Shown piece after piece: positions 9,738 through 20,346 of a DNA stretch of 64,000 nt (positions are counted from its first letter, which is position 1; every line of letters begins with the position of its first letter). Source of the DNA: Heloderma charlesbogerti (lineage: Eukaryota > Chordata > Lepidosauria > Squamata > Helodermatidae); assembly GCA_026122225.1 (NCBI GenBank), contig JANEZZ010001377.1:62001-126000 (forward strand), read 5' to 3'. The notes under the pieces were generated by a model. The model was not told the origin of the DNA. It did no database searches and saw only the letters and a program-made list of their open reading frames with translations. The translations under genes and the position numbers were made by a program.

Positions 9738-10288
9738 TAGGGATGTCAGAGAATTCCGTGACGGATCTCGGTGAGGCCGAATGCATTCGGCCCCCCGAAA
9801 TCCATCGCGGAACGAAGCCCCCGCCCCCCCAACCCATGAAAGGCGCGTGCGATGAAGTCCCCGCTGCCCCCAACTCACAAAAGGTGCGCGAAACAGAGCA
9901 CTTACCTGCTCCCGTCCACGCTGCTTTGCGAATGGCGGCCGTCCTGTGGCCGCCATTCACTTCCTCTTCATAGCCGTGATAGGCTACATAAATACTTATG
10001 TAGTCTATCACGGCTAACACAGGGACGTCATTTGTGTCCCTGTGGAAGCCATGATAGGCTATGTAAGTATTTACGTAGCCTATCACGGCAGGGGGGGGGG
10101 AACCCAGTGTACACAAATGGCGGCGGCTACTGCCATTTGCGTACGCTGGGTTTTTTCCCCCCTGCCGTGATAGGCTACGTAAATATTTGCATAGCCTATC
10201 ACAGCTAAATACAGGGACGCAAATGACAGCCGCCATTTGCGTCCCTGCAGGGCTGCCCAGTGGCCGGATGTTCGGCTGTGGGCGGCCC
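9738..10288 (+). mobile_element. GC-rich hairpin hAT element, 3'-truncated
   Basis: The left end TAGGGATGTCAGAGAATTCC matches the A-type end of the elements at 18652 and 30728. The interior holds three palindromic modules of the type TAGGCTACGTAAATA at 9972-10015, 10048-10089 and 10164-10205. They are separated by palindromes such as CAGGGACG...CGTCCCTG and CAAATGGCGGC...GCCATTTG. A minus-strand CAG|GTAAGT donor-like site lies at 9900-9908, facing the left end. Similarity to 18652 stops at about 10288 and no right terminal repeat or matching TSD is found. The large ORFs here are by-products of the palindromes. Confidence 0.75.
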
Positions 10289-10819
10289 ATTCCTAAAGCT
10301 TCAGGGGAAGCATTCGAAGTAAATGGCCCTCCTTTCATCCAGTTCATGGGAACATCTCCATCCTCCTCCCTTAACTCTATCCCCATGTGGCACAAAGAAA
10401 GGTGTTTTTTTTACTTGGAATTTGGTGAGCCTGTAATGGAGATGGGATGCTGAAGTCAAGGGAGTACTGGAAAAGGCTGCCTCACATCAGACTCTAAGCC
10501 CCACTCCTTTTTCAAATGTGATGGGTGGTTTAGCCCAGCAACTGCCAGAAGTCCCACCCCATCCCCAGAAGTCCCACATCTGGAAGTCCTGCCTTGGATG
10601 GAGGCATCATCTGATGGGGGATCATGTGACTCTTCTATGAATTTGTCAGTTTAACCCCTGCCATACATGTGGGAGACTGGAAGCAGTTAGATACAGGGGT
10701 TCAGGCTAAGGCAGGAGTGGTTGACATAGCAGTCAGAGGTGAAAACACAGTCAGGCAATAACATAGATTACAAAGTCCAGAAGTAGAGTTATGAAGGAAT
10801 CCAAGGGTCAGTAGAATAC
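10289..10819. other. spacer, no gene seen
   Basis: Low-complexity local duplications (agaagtcccaccccatcccc, about 10549-10590) but no domain-bearing ORF and no named repeat recognised. Confidence 0.4.
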
Positions 10820-10892
10820 AGCATTCATTCATTTATTCATTTATTTATTTATTTATTTCATTTCTATACCGCCCAATAGCCGAAGCTCTCTC
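10820..10892 (-). mobile_element. L2-type LINE or SINE 3' tail
   Basis: A TTTA-rich run followed by ttctataccgcccaatagcc is the reverse complement of the common L2-type terminus (GGGCGGTATAGAAATAAATAAA). It is only a terminal fragment. Confidence 0.65.
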
Positions 10893-11617
10893 AGCATCAG
10901 TCACAAGGCAAGTTCTGGCAAGGTTGTAGACGCTGGATCATTTTCAACCCCATCCCTGGATGCAGGGTTTACCTGATGGGATCATGTCACACCTCTATGA
11001 ACTCCTCATGCTATCATGGCTGTACAGCAGAGGTCTACACCCCCATCCTATTAGTCCATGGGGGTTTGATGAGATCATAGAGGAGCCACAAAACCCCCAT
11101 CTAGTGATCCCTCCATCTGGGGTAGGACTACAGAGGTGGGACATCCAGGGATGGGGTTGGACTTCTGGCAGGGGTAGAACTAATGCCCTGTCACATTAGA
11201 ATAAAGCGCAGGGCTTCCATTTTCATGTGACATGGCCTTTTTCACTACTCCTGTGTGTGTTGTTCCCATACCATGTGTGGAGGATCCAATCTCTTTCTCG
11301 GCCCCGTTATAGGCCACAGAGATGGTGACCTTATGAGGCAGATTAATGGGGCACAGGGGCGAAGGGGGTACATCTCCAGAAAACACCATGGAAAGGCAAC
11401 ACCTGGGATGGCTCAGACTGCATGGGCATCGCTTGGAGGGAGGTATAATTGCCTGGAAAGGCAGCCATAGCAGTGAACGGCAAGCTGAAACTGAAGAGGC
11501 TCTGTCAGCCTTCTTAATGCTTCAGTTCACTTCACTGCAGTCGTTTGCCATAACAACAGCTATGGGAAAAACGTGCAGTCAGCATTTCATGCACAGCGCT
11601 CTCCATGGTCCTGCCTT
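10893..11617. other. spacer, no gene seen
   Basis: Nothing recognised. ORFs here lack known motifs. Confidence 0.4.
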
Positions 11618-12066
11618 GCTCGGAGAAAGGCAACAAAGATGATCAGGGGACTAGTAGAACCTAAGTCCTAAAGGAAAGATGGAAGGAATTCATAAGGAAT
11701 ATTGTGAAGAGAAGACTGAGGGGGGCGGGGGAGGTATATGATAGCACTTTACAAGTACCTAAAGGGCCATCCTACATAAAAGGGCCTCAACCTGTCCTTT
11801 TGTCATCCAAGACATGAAATAATGGGCTTAAGTTACAGGAAGGTAGATTTTGGTGGAACCTAAGGCAAAATTTCCTAATGGTCACAGCAGTTGGATAATG
11901 GAGCCAACTGCCTATGGAGGTGCTGGGCTCTCTGTCGCTAAAAGTATTTAAGCAGAGACTGGACAGCCATCTGTCATGGATGCTTGACGCTGGATTCCGA
12001 GCCAGGGGTTGCCCTCAATGGCCCTTCCAAGCCTAGGATTCTACGATTCTCCTGATTCTATGATCA
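11618..12066 (+). mobile_element. CR1 LINE 3' end, degenerate
   Basis: It reads gcaacaaagatgatcagggg at the start (the ATKMIRG coding block of CR1 ORF2), then degenerate matches to the ORF2 C-terminus (agacatgaaataatgggctt, cagagactggacagccatc). It ends in the CR1 3'UTR and terminal ATTCTATG-type repeats (tctacgattctcctgattctatg). It is a different, older copy from the CR1 at 12470-17308. Confidence 0.8.
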
Positions 12067-12289
12067 GGGCATCAAAGGTCCCCCACAGAATTCTACCCAG
12101 AAGAGAATGGACATGGATGGGCCAAGTGCTCTCTGAAAGGCATCAGGGGTGGTGATTATATGTGGGGGGTTTATGGGTACTGTAGACTTGCCCCAGTTCC
12201 CAAGATCCAGTGGAGGGGGGCACCACTGGCATGCAGTCTCCCATCTTACCCTGAGAGGAGAAGAAACAGGATCACCTTCTCCAAAGCAG

Positions 12290-12412
12290 AGTTGTTCGTT
12301 TGCTTTTGTTTTTATGGCATAATTTTATTGATTTTATTGTTTTAATAATTTCATGTAAACTGCTTTGTAAAGTCAGTCTATAAAGCAAAATGTAAATACT
12401 CTTAATAAATCA
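12290..12412 (+). mobile_element. L2 LINE 3' terminus
   Basis: A T-rich 3'UTR (ttttattgttttaataattt), then gtaaactgctttgtaaagtcagtctataaagc and an AATAAA-rich tail, characteristic of L2 3' ends in reptiles. Confidence 0.6.
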
Positions 12413-12473
12413 ATATCCAGTTGCTCATTGCATGAATGATGTCACAGCTAGTTTGGCCCTGAGATTAGGCCCT

Positions 12474-13171
12474 TAGGCTGTTTCCTGCCTCCCAGCTAAG
12501 CAGAGCAGAGCAAGCTGCTCCAGCTGGCCCAGGGACTACAGAAGCAAGCAAGCTCCCAGGGTGAGAGTGACCAGAGCGAATGGACAGGGGGAGCAAACAG
12601 GAGTTGGCCAGGGGAGTTGCAGTGGTAGAAGAGACAAAGGAGTCAGAGGCTAAGAGGTAAGTGGGCTGCAGGAAGCCCAGGGGGCTGCCCTTTATCCTTC
12701 TGAGTGGCTGTGAGCTCACCAGGTGCTTCTGAGAGCTCCAACTGAATTGGGGTGTGTGTGGCCTGAGTAATCCCAGCAGCTGAGTGGGTGGGAAGCTTCA
12801 GTCTGTTTCCCGCCTCCCAGCTCAGCAGAGCAGAGCAGAGCAGAGCAAAGCAAGCTGGTCCAGCTGGTCCAGGGACTACAGAAGCAAGCAAGCTCCCAGA
12901 AAGTGAGCGACCAGAGCGAGCGGACAGGGGGAGCAAACAGGAGTTGGCCAGGGGAGTTCGGCAGGGGAGGTCAAGGGGGAGGCCCCTAACATTTATTTTT
13001 TTCATTTTTTCATTTTATTTTATTTTTTAACTAACTTTTTTCATTTATTTGTCTTGTGACACACACTTCCACACCAGTGGGACGCTGCTTTTAACCTCTA
13101 CTGAGTAGAGGAGCAGGCACAGGCTAGTCTAGAACAATCACAAAGCTAGACACAAAAAGGGAAAAGAGGCA
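12474..13171 (+). promoter_or_regulatory. CR1 5'UTR with two tandem monomers
   Basis: The block starting gtttcctgcctcccagct at about 12480 recurs at about 12807 (gtttcccgcctcccagct). Both copies continue through cagggactacagaagcaagc and ggagcaaacaggagttggcc, giving a repeat period of about 327 bp. The second unit has extra copies of GCAGA. By analogy with tandem promoter monomers of mouse L1, these may be internal promoter units. That role is inferred. Confidence 0.7.
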
Positions 13172-14197
13172 ATGGAAGGACAAAACTCTCCAGTGGTGGT
13201 GACCTGCAAGGTGTGTGCAATGTTTGTTTTCTTTCCTGAGAACAACATGGCCTACACCTGCAACAAGTGCAAGTTGATTACGCTGCTGGAAGAAAAAGTA
13301 AGTGGACTGGAGTGGCGACTGTCGACCTTCCAGGGAATAAGAGAACATGAAGAGCTCTTGGACAGAATGGGGGAACTACAGCAGCAAAGGGAAGACCAGA
13401 AGCTTGAAGAGCAACAGCAAGATGAGGCAGTGGGAAATGCTGAGGTGAAGAAAAATGGGGTAGAGGATACTCCTTGGAAAAAGGTGACAGTTAGGAGAAG
13501 AAGAACTAGACACCACTCTGCACCAGTAGAAGCAGTGAAGCTGTGGAACCAATTCCAGGTACTTGCAGATGAGACTGGGGGACAGTCTGCAGAAGAAGAA
13601 TCAGAGGGGAACCTACATGAGAGTGAGCAAGAGGCTGAAGGTCAGTCAAACAGAGGCGATGAAACCCAGGCCTACAACAACAAGAAGAGAAGAGTGGTAG
13701 TAGTGGGAGAGTCCTTGCTGCGTGGGATCGAGACCCAAGTATGTCACGAAGACCCGTGGATTCACCAGGTATGTTGTCTCCCGGGAGGACAGATTAGAGA
13801 TGTGACTGAAAGGTTGCCTGCACTCATAAAGCCCACTGATAGGTATCCCTTTCTTCTCATCCATGTGGGAACAAATGATACTGCCAAGCAGAGCTATGAA
13901 GAAATCACATCAGACTTTGAAGCTTTGGGGAGGAAACTCAAGAACTTTGGGGCCCAGATAGTTTTCTCATCCATCCTTCCAATAGTTAGAAGAGGGAAAG
14001 AAAGGGAACGAAAAATACTCCAGGTGAATGACTGGCTACGAAGGTGGTGCCGACGAGAGAGATTTGGATTCTGGGACCACGGGCTATACTTCCTGGAAGA
14101 TGGGCTGTTGGCAAGGGATGGGTTGCACCTCACAAAGGCTGGGAAGAATGTGTTTGGCCACAGCATGAAGAACTTCATCAGGAGGGCTTTAAACTGA
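13172..14197 (+). CDS. CR1 ORF1 protein, zinc-binding plus SGNH esterase
   Basis: 341 aa, uninterrupted. The N-terminus has two C-x2-C pairs (Cys12/15 and Cys30/33) forming a putative zinc-binding unit. A leucine- and glutamate-rich coiled-coil region follows (about 36-90), then a basic stretch VRRRRTRHH (107-115) that could bind nucleic acid. The C-terminal half is an SGNH-hydrolase (esterase) domain: VVVGES with Ser181, GGQIRDV, HVGTND with Asn235, and DGLHL with Asp316 and His319. All expected catalytic positions are present, with GES in place of GDS. CR1 ORF1 proteins of this layout accompany the LINE RNA and are needed for retrotransposition in related systems. It lies 129 bp upstream of the ORF2 start. 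It is not a host esterase gene: ORF2 and a CR1 3' end follow directly. Confidence 0.9.
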   Translation: MEGQNSPVVVTCKVCAMFVFFPENNMAYTCNKCKLITLLEEKVSGLEWRLSTFQGIREHEELLDRMGELQQQREDQKLEEQQQDEAVGNAEVKKNGVEDTPWKKVTVRRRRTRHHSAPVEAVKLWNQFQVLADETGGQSAEEESEGNLHESEQEAEGQSNRGDETQAYNNKKRRVVVVGESLLRGIETQVCHEDPWIHQVCCLPGGQIRDVTERLPALIKPTDRYPFLLIHVGTNDTAKQSYEEITSDFEALGRKLKNFGAQIVFSSILPIVRRGKERERKILQVNDWLRRWCRRERFGFWDHGLYFLEDGLLARDGLHLTKAGKNVFGHSMKNFIRRALN

Positions 14198-14326
14198 ATC
14201 CTATGGGGAAGGGAGATGTAATGTTGAGGGTAACAATGGACATAGGTGCATGCACTGCAATGGAGAGAACAGCTCTGATAGTGCCCAATCATAGTCTTCA
14301 GACACATGTAGGAAGAAAGCCAGACT

Positions 14327-15094
14327 ATGAAGCACATGGTTTTCAATGTCTATATAGTATATACTAATGCCCAGAGTATGGGAAACAAACAGAACGAACT
14401 TGAACTCTTAATACAGGAGGGAAATTATGACTCAATAGGTATAACTGAGACTTGGTGGGATGACTCTCATGACTGGAATACAGAAATTGAAGGATATAAC
14501 TTGTTCAAAAAGAACAGGAGGAACAGAAGGGGAGGTGGGGTTGCACTGTATGTGAAAAATACATTTCTCTGCACAGAAATACAGGATGATGAGCTTGGCA
14601 GCCCCATCGAGAGCATCAGGATCAAAATAAATGGAGCAAAGAATAAAAGGAACCTGGTGGTCGGAGTCTACTACCGGCCACCCAATCAAGGAGAAGATGA
14701 GGATGAAACTCTTGAAAAGCAAATAGCCAATGTTTTAAGGAAGCATGATGTAGTAGTAATGGGGGACTTCAATTTCCCCGATATTTGTTGGGAGACAAAT
14801 TCTGCAAAACACGGCCCCTCCAGGAAATTCCTGACTTGTGTGGCGGATAACTTCCTCCTACAGAAAGTAGAGGAAGGAACTAGAGGATCGGCTATCCTTG
14901 ACTTGCTCCTAACCAAGAGAGATGACTTAGTGGATCAAGTAGCAGTCACAGGAACTCTGGGGGAAAGCGACCATGTTGTACTTGAGTTCTTGGTTCTAAG
15001 GGAAGCAAAAGCCGAGTGTAGTCAAACGCGTACCCTGGATTTTAGGAAAGCTGATTTTAATAAACTCAGAACAATGATCAGTAAGGTCCCATGA
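14327..15094 (+). pseudogene. CR1 ORF2, endonuclease part (truncated)
   Basis: 255 aa. The APE-type endonuclease that nicks target DNA for target-primed reverse transcription is well preserved: Asn14 in YTNAQSMGN, Glu41 in GITETWWD, Tyr115 in VYYRPPNQG, Asp147 and Asn149 in VMGDFNFPD, and SDH at 214-216. The frame then runs into the 80-bp BovB-tail insertion, where TGA at 15092-15094 ends it. With its 11-bp TSD the insertion adds 91 bp, so the downstream RT is also out of frame. An isolated endonuclease peptide is the most this part could make. Confidence 0.9.
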
Positions 15095-15173
15095 GGACAG
15101 GAAGGCCTGGCGTGCTATGGTCCATGGGGTCACGAAGAGTCGGACACGACTGAACGACTGAACCACAACAACA
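15094..15173 (+). mobile_element. 80-bp BovB 3'-tail insertion in CR1
   Basis: The insert aggacaggaaggcctggcgt...ccacaacaac matches the 3' end of the full-length BovB at about 31890-31979. It is flanked by an 11-bp duplication AAGGTCCCATG (15083-15093 and 15174-15184). It is therefore a separate retrotransposition event in which only the terminal tail was copied, or the tail of a BovB-dependent SINE. Confidence 0.9.
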
Positions 15174-15197
15174 AAGGTCCCATGGCAAGCAACGCTA

Positions 15198-17109
15198 ATG
15201 AGAAATGGAGTTCAAGATAGGTGGGAGCTTTTAAAAAAGGAAATTCCAAAGGTACAATTACAACCAATTCCAACAAGAAGAAAAGGTGGAAGACAACAGA
15301 AGACGCCATTGTGGCTTCACAAAAAGCTTAGGGATGACCTGAAAACAAAAAAGGACACATATAGGAAGTGGAAAGAAGGCCAAGTAACAAAGGAAGAGTA
15401 CAGGCAGGTAGCACAGAATTGCAGGGATGGTGTCAGGAAGGCTAAAGCTGAGAATGAGCTGAGGTTAGCGAGGGATGCTAAAAGCAACAAAAAGGCTTTC
15501 TTCAGCTATGTGCATAGTAAAAGGCAGAGGAAAGAAATGGTGGTTCAGCTATTAAATAAGGATGGCAAAACGATAACAGATGACAAAGAAAAGGCAGAGG
15601 TGCTCAATTCCTACTTTGGCTCAGTCTTCTCCCAAAAGAGGGTCTATGACCACCCTGGCAAAGGCGAAGTAGAGGCTGAAGGGGCAGGATTGCAGCTTGA
15701 GATCAATAGGCATATGGTCAAGGAACATCTAATTACTTTGAATGAGTTCAAATCTCCAGGGCCAGATGAACTGCATCCTAGAGTAATAAAGGAACTGGCA
15801 GAAGAACTCTCAGAACCGCTGTCTATTCTCTTTGAGAAATCATGGAGGACGGGGAAGTGCCAGATGACTGGAGGAGGGCTAATGTTGTCCCTATCTTCAA
15901 AAAGGGTAAAAAGGAGGAACCTGGGAACTACAGAACAGTCAGTCTGACATCAATCCCTGGGAAAATTCTGGAGCAGATGATAAAGCAATCCATCTGGAAG
16001 CAGCTTGAAAACAATGCAGTATTACTCAAAGCCAACATGGATTTGTCAAGAACAAGTCCTGCCAGATGAATCTGATCTCATTTTTTGATCAAGTACCCTC
16101 CCTTGTGGACCGTGGGAATGCTGTAGACATCATATACCTCGACTTCAGAAAGGCTTTCGACAAAGTGCCCCATGATATCCTGATGGGCAAACTAGCTCAA
16201 AGTGGGCTAGATGAAACAATGATCCGGTGGATCCACAGCTGGCTACAGAATCGGACTCAAAGAGTGCTTATCAATGGGACCTTCTCAAACTGGGAAGAGT
16301 AACAAGTGGGGTACCACAGGGCTCAGTCCTCAGTCCAGTGCTCTTCAACGTTTTTATGAATGACTTGGAGGAGGAGGTGCAGGGAATGCTGATCAAATTT
16401 GCAGATGACACCAAATTGGGCGGGATAGCTAATACTTTGGAAGACAGAAACAAAATTCAAAGTGATCTTGATAGATTGGAGCGCTGGGCAGAAAACAACA
16501 GAATGACATTTAATAGGAATAAATGCCAAGTTCTACACCTAGGAAAAAGAAACCAAATGCACAGTTACAAGATGGGGGATACATGGCTCAACAACACTAC
16601 AAGCGGGAAGGATCTTGGAATTGTTGTCCATCACAAGCTGAATATGAGCCAACAATGTGATGTGGCTGCAAAAAAAGGCAAATGCTCTTTTGGGCTGCAT
16701 TAATAGAAGCATAGCTTCCAAATCCTGGGAAGTACTAGTTCCCCTCTCCTCAGCACTGGTTAGGCCTCATCTGGAGTACTGTGTCCAGTTCTGGGCACCA
16801 CACTTTAAGAAGGATGCAGACAAACTGGAGAGGGTTCAGGGGAGGGCAACGAAGATGATCAGGGGACTGGAAACAAAGCCCTATGAAGAGAGACTGAAAG
16901 AAATGGGCGTGTTTAGCCTTGAGAAGAGAAGACTGAGGGGAGATATGATAGCGCTCTTCAAGTACTTGAAAGGTTGTCACAGAGAGGAAGGCCAGGATCT
17001 CTTCTCGATCATCCCAGAGTGCAGGACATGGAATAATGTGCTCAAGTTACAGGAAGCCAGATTCTGGCTGAACATCAGGAAAAACGTCCTGACGGTTAGA
17101 GCAATATGA
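15198..17109 (+). pseudogene. CR1 ORF2, reverse transcriptase part
   Basis: The RT region continues in several frames. KSPGPDELHPRVIKELAEEL lies near 15750, and PDDWRRANVVPIFKKGKKEE with GNYRTVSLTS near 15860-15950. YLDFRKAFDKVPHD is near 16135, GVPQGSVLSPVLFNVF near 16310 and the catalytic KFADDTKLGG near 16396. The C-terminal [13 protein letters not shown] (near 16765) and [10 protein letters not shown] are also readable. Frame breaks occur near 15890, 16068, 16290, 16675 and 17107. The catalytic residues remain, but no continuous protein can be made. Confidence 0.9.
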
Positions 17110-17308
17110 CAATGGAACCAATTCCCTAAGGAGGTAGTGGGCTCTCCCACACTGGAGGCATTCAAGAGGAGGCTGGACAGCCATCTGTCAGGGATGCTCT
17201 GACTTGGATTCCTGCATTGAGCAGGGCGTTGGACTCGATGGCCTTGTAGGCCCCTTCCAACCCTACTATTCTATGATTCTACTATTCTGTTCTATGATTC
17301 TATGATTG

Positions 17309-18651
17309 AGAATTTCTAGAAGGTCATTGTAGCTACAATAAATCTGATGACTGGTTTTTCTCTCCAGTGGAATCCCATGTCCCCTATCTGCAATCCTGTG
17401 GGGTGGTGGAAATCATGGGACCTAAGTTCATACAGTAGTGAGATGGGTGAGGGAGAAAATTGCTAACCTCAAACTAGACGAAACAGACCCTCTAGTCGAG
17501 GGGATCTTTAATAGAGGACTGTCTCTGACAGACCTTCAAATAGAGGACCATGTTTGGTAAGACAGGCCACCCTAGCCCTGGGCTCTGCGATTTGGTGTCT
17601 GTTGGTACCAATATGTCCATGGATGCCTCTTTTGGCATCTGCCACGCTCCCTGATTTTTATTGTATTTCATAAGATTTTTTAAAATTAAAATGTGCTTTA
17701 CAAAAAACTGGGAGGCTTAACGTGCTATCCCCCACCCAGTGCCATCTTTATTTGGTTTCAAATAGTGGTTTTGTGTTTTGGACCTTGGACCCCACCTCTG
17801 CCTTGCATTTAAGTTCTTGAGAAAGTTACTTTTCTTTTATCCTCACCACTTTGCCTTCTGGATATTGAGCATTTTGTGACCAGCCATGCCAACCATGGCA
17901 GCCATTTTATGAATCAACAATGTACCCATGTGACAGCCATTTTGTGAGAGAGCTCATGACACTCTCTCAAAATCCTAAATGTGCCCACTGACCCGAAAGG
18001 ATTGGGGACCACTGGCTATTGCTGCAGCTTTTTCCTGGTCTTTTCTCAGCCTCCTCAGGACCTATCTTTCCCTTGTCCATTTCCTCAGGACCTTTCTTCA
18101 CCATCCCAGTCTCCCCCTTTTTCCTCAGAACCTCCCTTCCTCCTGTAGCCCTTCAGGGTCAAAAGGGGATCAAATTCTAGATATTTCCCCCTGAGGGCTA
18201 CATATTGCAATGGGTTACACCAGTTTTGTCCAGGGTGCATTTTACCATTCGGGTCTCTAAATGATTCTGTGCACTTGGACCAGATTTGGTCTGGTATCTG
18301 TTTGCATCTGCCAATCTTTTAATGGCCTGGAAATGGCACAATCCCCTGTATTACTGAATGAATGTTTGGTTTGCAAAAAACATGGTGTAGCTAGCATTTA
18401 AGGGCAAAATTGACTGGTTTTATGTCTCTATAAGAGACCAAATTACAGTATTCATTATTCAAAAATACTTCAGCCCATGGACAGTATAATGGAAGGTCAC
18501 CTGTGCGTGGGCCCTGGATCTTCTGAGCTGTTCCCTGGATCTTTAAATCTGCCCAATTGCCATCATCTGCCTTAATACAAGTCTGCTTCTTCCCTCTGAA
18601 TTCTGTAGCCTTGCAGTTGCTAGGAGACCTCAGGACTAACTCCCTTAGCAG
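17309..18651. other. spacer with weak repeat fragments
   Basis: 17480-17576 matches the end of an unnamed dispersed repeat (atagaggaccat...ggccacccta, compare 35500-35555). 17880-18012 contains text like a hAT-type end (ggattggggaccactgg). 18030-18135 has an imperfect tandem repeat around cctcaggacct (three or four units). No gene seen. Confidence 0.4.
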
Positions 18652-19494
18652 TAGGGATGGCGGAGAATTCCACCACGGATTCCAGTGAGGCCGGATTCTG
18701 TAGAATCTGGCCCCCCGGAGTCTGTGGCGGAATGGCCTCCTGCCCCCTGCCCCCCCCCGCGGAATCCCCTGGGATGGCACTTACCTGGGGCGGATGTGGC
18801 GGATTCGGCGGCAGCAGCTCTGGCAGCGGTGACGGAATCGGCGGTGGCGGCAGGTGCGGTGGCGGCGGGTGTGGCAGCAGTGGGTGTGGCGGTGGCGGAT
18901 GCGGTGGTGGCAGTGGCGGCGGCAGTGGCGGGTGTGGCGGCGGTGGGTGCGGAGGCGGCAGGTGCAGCAGCGGTGACGGGTGCGGCGGGTGCGGCTGGTC
19001 TCCTGGCCGGCCGTGGCCGGGTGCAGCATACGCAAATGGCGGTAGCTACGGCAGCCGCCATTTGCATTAGCTATTTTTCGCAGCTCTAGCCTACGTAAAT
19101 ATTTACGTAGGCTAGAATGGCAAAAAATAGCGAACGCAAATGGTGGCCGCCGTAGCCGCCGCCATTTGCGTACGTGTTTTTTTTTTACTTTGCTGTGATA
19201 GGCTACGTAAATATTTACATAGCCTATCATGGTTAAATACAGGGACGCAAACGGCAGTGGCTACGGCGGCTGCCATTTGCATCCCTGCTGCCCAGCGGCC
19301 GGATGTCCGGCTGCGGGCGGAGCTGGCCGGTGGCTCCATGGAATCCCCGTGGAGCGGAGCCAGCCAGGCAGGACTCTGGGGGGAGGGATGGAGCGCCTCC
19401 CCCCTGTTGAGGATTCCAGGGGGAGGGACGGAGTGCCTCCCCCCCCACCGCGAAGCAGATCCGCGAAATGGTAAGTCACTTTCGTACATCCCTA
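18652..19494 (+). mobile_element. GC-rich hairpin hAT element with perfect TSD
   Basis: 843 bp, starting TAGGGATGG and ending ACATCCCTA, flanked by the perfect 8-bp duplication CTTAGCAG (18644-18651 and 19495-19502). The left half has a strongly GC-biased run of GGY triplets (about 18790-19010). The right half has hairpin modules at 19082-19118 (CTACGTAAATATTTACGTAG core) and 19191-19233, separated by CAAATGG...CCATTTG palindromes. Donor-like sites face outward at both ends: minus CAG|GTAAGT at 18779-18787 and plus ATG|GTAAGT at 19468-19476. The alanine- and glycine-rich ORFs on both strands are by-products of the triplet bias. It has no transposase. Confidence 0.93.
18790..19010. repeat. GGY-triplet GC-rich tract within hAT element
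   Basis: About 220 bp in which almost every third position on the plus strand varies within GGC, GGT, GCG or GCA words (ggtggcggcaggtgcggtgg and similar). Many closely spaced G runs occur. Period-3 structure explains the long open frames in all directions. Confidence 0.8.
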
Positions 19495-19502
19495 CTTAGC
19501 AG

Positions 19503-20222
19503 ACTAACAAGGACCATAAAGTGAAGGCACCAGCCTTTGAAACTGGAGGGGAGACTGCCACCTTTCCTTCCACAGTCTGCTCAGCATATTCATTAAGTCC
19601 CCTAGCAGAAGGGCTAATGTAATTACAATTTGAATTGGTCCATAGACTCAAGGCCCCAGTTACATGCATACAATACACTGGCCTAGCCAAAATCCAGCAG
19701 AGGCTTTCAGGTGTTTATTTAGCCTTTTACGTTCACCTCATTTACCTTTATCCAGAAATCATTTTCCCTAGGACCATAGTAAACAAGAGTCACTCCAACC
19801 TTGTATAATGAACAGACCTTTAGATTGTGAGCAGAGATCAAAAATACAAAACAGCTGGGTTAATTTGTTCCTTGGACACTCTGGAGTTTTCCTTCAGTCG
19901 GTACTGAACTGCCATAATGGGGTTTTCAGCCTTGCCTCTCCATTTGTTATCAAAAAGAGAGTTTGGGTGAAGCTGTCTAAATAATAATGGTATGAAATCA
20001 ACCTTCTCCCCACCACCACCCCGACTTCTTGTACTGAAGCCAATGTACAAGAAGTGAGCTGTAACTTGGGTGGTGACATTTTGGTAGATCACATTAAAGA
20101 AAAGTATACCCAAGTAAGCTTGTTCATCTTGGAGGCTGGCTTTTTGGGAAAAAAAATGTACTGACTTGTTTGGAATAATCTGCAAGCCTCCCAGATTTTA
20201 GGAGGAAGTATAAGGTTTAGGG
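19503..20222. other. spacer, no gene seen
   Basis: No domain-bearing ORF and no named repeat recognised. Confidence 0.4.
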
Positions 20223-20346
20223 CAGGGTTTGGGAACTTGTGTTTTGGCTTACAACTCCTACCATTCCTCACCATTGACTTTGCTGACTAGGGCTGATTGG
20301 AGTTGTAAGCCAAAACATCCAGAGGGCCACAAGTTGCCCACCCCTG
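20223..20346. mobile_element. short palindromic hAT-type MITE
   Basis: Starts CAGGGTTTGGGAACTTGTG and ends CACAAGTTGCCCACCCCTG, so the ends are inverted repeats. The interior is also palindromic (ttttggcttacaactcc and ggagttgtaagccaaaa). It is the same end type as 27211-27335. The flanks are only weakly duplicated. Confidence 0.75.

Larger units (their letters stand above)
12470..17308 (+). mobile_element. near full-length CR1 LINE
   Basis: Contains a 5'UTR with two tandem units, ORF1 (13172-14197), ORF2 (from 14327) and the CR1 3'UTR. It ends in the family's terminal ATTCTATG-type repeats (about 17270-17308). Total length is about 4.8 kb. ORF2 is broken by an 80-bp BovB-tail insertion and further stops or frameshifts, so the copy cannot retrotranspose on its own, although ORF1 is open. 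Confidence 0.92.

Noticed and set aside
9738..10210. CRISPR-like array of regularly spaced palindromic repeats
   Set aside because: Only three units with variable spacing inside a transposon with hAT ends, in a clearly vertebrate context.
13172..14197. Possible host SGNH esterase or acetylhydrolase gene
   Set aside because: It is followed directly by a CR1 endonuclease-RT ORF and CR1 3' end, and has the N-terminal Cys pairs of CR1 ORF1.
18645..19230. Long Ala/Gly-rich or His/Arg-rich ORFs on both strands
   Set aside because: They arise from the period-3 GC tract of a hAT MITE, overlap in several frames and lack any domain.
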